Part shown: positions 5,793 through 5,869 of the stretch, piece by piece
Layout: each line of letters begins with the position of its first letter
Position numbering within the stretch: position 1 is the stretch's first letter
DNA from: an uncultured Bacilli bacterium
GTDB lineage: Bacteria; Bacillota_I; Bacilli_A; RF39; UBA660
Reading direction: 5' to 3'
Assembly (NCBI GenBank): GCA_934090595.1
Contig: CAKOJO010000068.1
Coordinates: forward strand, 1-5,869
DNA length: 5,869 nucleotides
Position numbers and translations under genes: made by a program
Notes under the pieces: model-generated
Databases searched by the model: none
What the model saw: the letters and a program-made list of their open reading frames with translations, nothing else
Told to the model about the DNA's origin: nothing

Positions 5793-5807
5793 ATAAACAA
5801 TAATTTA
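5793..5807 (+). repeat. Recombination repeat C (ATAAACAATAATTTA)
   Basis: Third exact copy, direct relative to A and inverted relative to B. On the plus strand it reads Ile-Asn-Asn-Asn-Leu-Ala-Ala-stop, closely matching the Ile-Asn-Asn-Asn-Leu-Val-Ala-stop end at B, although no HsdS sequence precedes it here. That in-frame ending makes sense only if an HsdS first half can be joined to it by inversion of the neighbouring hsdS 3' portion. Confidence 0.75.
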
Positions 5808-5812
5808 GCGGC

Positions 5813-5869
5813 TTAAATCTCGATGTCAGAGACATCAAGTTCGCCTGACATCAAACGAGGTAAAATGGT
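5813..5869 (-). CDS. hsdS: Second Type I specificity gene hsdS, C-terminal 18 codons only
   Basis: From the right edge the minus strand reads TILPRLMSGELDVSDIEI and then TAA at 5815-5813. This is the standard C-terminus of HsdS and parallels LPKLMSGELVVSDIDL in the silent cassette. Most of the gene, and probably hsdM, lie beyond the right edge. Its stop overlaps, within one TTAA, the plus-strand stop of the Ile-Asn-Asn-Asn-Leu-Ala-Ala ending, the same design as at 3349-3352. Whether the off-window gene is full length cannot be seen. The call rests on a short but very characteristic motif. Confidence 0.8.
   Translation of the reverse strand, partial: TILPRLMSGELDVSDIEI

Noticed and set aside
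2666..5807. Prophage or integrative element remnant because of the tyrosine recombinase
   Set aside because: No phage, conjugation or excisionase gene is present, and the repeats lie in hsdS coding sequence rather than at a tRNA or other typical attachment site.
5822..5836. Hairpin GATGTC-AGA-GACATC as an hsdS regulatory structure
   Set aside because: It is within the HsdS C-terminal codons and is not conserved in the matching position of the other hsdS 3' end (about 3329-3343).

Overview
This window is most of a Type I restriction-modification (R-M) locus whose specificity gene looks built for recombinational switching. The host is probably a low-to-moderate-GC Bacillota, perhaps a gut Clostridia. 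That is an inference from the strong AGGAGG-type ribosome binding sites, the protein style and the AT-rich codons; no marker gene fixes the taxon. Every gene except one silent cassette is on the minus strand, so transcription runs right to left.

Layout in transcription order: (1) the last 18 codons of an hsdS gene enter from the right edge (5869-5813); the rest of that gene, and presumably hsdM, lie outside. (2) An AT-rich gene for a protein with class III nucleotidyl-cyclase-like motifs (5771-4974). (3) A complete tyrosine recombinase (4891-3908). (4) Thirteen bases later, a half-length hsdS with one target recognition domain (TRD), ending Ile-Asn-Asn-Asn-Leu-Val-Ala-stop (3894-3349). (5) Facing it on the plus strand, a promoterless, startless second half of an HsdS (about 2666-3352). 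(6) A DUF4145/HEPN-like zinc-ribbon protein (2648-1995). (7) hsdR, starting 5 bases after the previous stop and running off the left edge (1989-1; 663 codons present).

The main observation is a 15-base sequence, ATAAACAATAATTTA, present three times: plus strand at 2666-2680 (site A), minus strand at 3372-3358 (site B), plus strand at 5793-5807 (site C). In A and B it encodes Ile-Asn-Asn-Asn-Leu in the central spacer of HsdS. A and B are inverted and exactly bracket the silent second-TRD half. Inverting A-B would join the 179-residue first half in frame to the 223-residue second half, giving a normal HsdS of 402 residues. It would also place that gene 37 bases upstream of the DUF4145 gene. In the orientation given, the gene is in a half-HsdS state. 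Site C lies just after the other hsdS gene and encodes the matching 'half' ending (Ile-Asn-Asn-Asn-Leu-Ala-Ala-stop). This predicts a fourth site inside that off-window gene and a combinatorial set of specificities. The adjacent recombinase is the obvious candidate for the switching enzyme.

The genes plausibly work as follows. HsdR supplies DNA translocation and cleavage, off-window HsdM supplies methylation, the hsdS variants set the target, and the recombinase reshuffles them. The DUF4145 protein and the cyclase-like protein are accessory genes of unproven function. Invertible hsdS genes with a linked recombinase are known in several Firmicutes and Bacteroidetes; the unusual points here are the programmed half-HsdS ends and the cyclase-like gene inside the switching region. 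No RNA gene, CRISPR array or insertion sequence was seen, and no gap between genes exceeds 300 bases.
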